The position numbers and the translations under genes were made by a program. From NCBI GenBank assembly GCA_958372035.1, contig CATXML010000092.1:1-5677 (forward strand): 5,677 nt of DNA. Reading direction: 5' to 3'. Source of the stretch: an uncultured Collinsella sp. (GTDB lineage: Bacteria > Actinomycetota > Coriobacteriia > Coriobacteriales > Coriobacteriaceae). The notes beneath the pieces are model-generated. The model saw only the letters and a program-made list of their open reading frames with translations, ran no database searches and was not told the DNA's origin. The stretch's first letter is position 1, and each line of letters starts with the position of its first letter. Shown here piece after piece: positions 5,588-5,677 of the stretch.

Positions 5588-5677
5588 CGGGACTCCTTTC
5601 GGTCGCGCGAGCGCTGCTCGCGCACGTCATCATAAGCATCATATGCCTCAACGATACGACCCACTAGGGCATGGCGT
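5584..5677 (-). CDS. phoH: PhoH-family ATPase, C-terminal end only (partial)
   Basis: Only the last 30 codons and the TGA stop (5584-5586) are in the window; the rest lies beyond base 5677. The visible peptide begins RHALVGRIVEAYDAYDDV and ends in a charged arginine-rich tail (REQRSRDRKESR). The segment resembling 'RHPLVxRIVxAYE' is typical of the C-terminus of PhoH-like P-loop ATPases, and phoH directly upstream of ybeY is a very widespread arrangement. The nucleotide-binding motifs are outside the window, so the call rests on this short tail plus synteny. PhoH-family proteins are cytoplasmic ATPases of poorly defined, RNA-related function. The stop overlaps the ybeY start in a TTGA tetranucleotide, and the ybeY Shine-Dalgarno sequence lies inside codons of this gene. 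Confidence 0.8.
   Translation of the reverse strand, partial: RHALVGRIVEAYDAYDDVREQRSRDRKESR
5593..5599 (-). promoter_or_regulatory. Ribosome binding site that fixes the TTG start of ybeY
   Basis: AAAGGAG on the minus strand, five bases before a TTG codon. No ATG or GTG is in frame nearby; a second in-frame TTG three codons later would be 14 bases away. This site therefore decides the ybeY start. It lies within the coding end of phoH. Confidence 0.75.

Noticed and set aside
1..5677. Hidden mobile element, CRISPR array, tRNA or accessory system
   Set aside because: All but the two short leaders is coding sequence for core genes. No transposase, terminal repeats, regularly spaced repeats, cloverleaf or composition break was seen.

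Overview
The window is a compact, all-minus-strand block of bacterial housekeeping genes. Reading with transcription (high to low coordinate) the order is: end of phoH (cut by the window edge), ybeY, dgkA, era, recO, a 138-base gap with a candidate promoter and structured leader, rpsO, a 149-base gap with a terminator-like hairpin and a second structured leader, and pnp. The sequence is clearly GC-rich. The phoH-ybeY-dgkA-(cdd)-era-recO order is the one known from Firmicutes such as Bacillus. GC richness, the small membrane kinase DgkA next to era, and the protein sequences together suggest a high-GC Gram-positive of the Coriobacteriia type (Collinsella-like). That assignment is inference from memory of these families, not a search.

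Region 1 (about 3596-5677) is a tightly packed unit. phoH and ybeY overlap by four bases (TTGA), and ybeY, dgkA, era and recO follow with gaps of 9, 12 and 15 bases. Shine-Dalgarno sequences lie in, or directly against, the end of the preceding gene. This implies one transcript with translational coupling. The products act in rRNA maturation and 30S assembly (YbeY, Era), undecaprenol/diacylglycerol phosphorylation (DgkA), recombinational repair (RecO) and a PhoH-family ATPase. The cytidine deaminase gene often found between dgkA and era is absent.

Region 2 (33-2845) is the widespread rpsO-pnp pair: ribosomal protein S15 and polynucleotide phosphorylase. Each gene has its own leader with several short inverted repeats, some of them mutually exclusive pairings. 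In other bacteria both genes are controlled through their leader RNAs, so these are the best candidates for regulatory RNA here. The first 32 bases, downstream of pnp, show no start codon or other feature.

The only clearly non-standard protein feature is a roughly 60-residue, very acidic N-terminal extension on Era. A basic arginine-rich tail on PNPase is a lesser one. I found no mobile element, CRISPR array, tRNA, rRNA, toxin-antitoxin pair, defence system or other accessory system. This is an ordinary core-genome region and I do not see an undescribed system in it.
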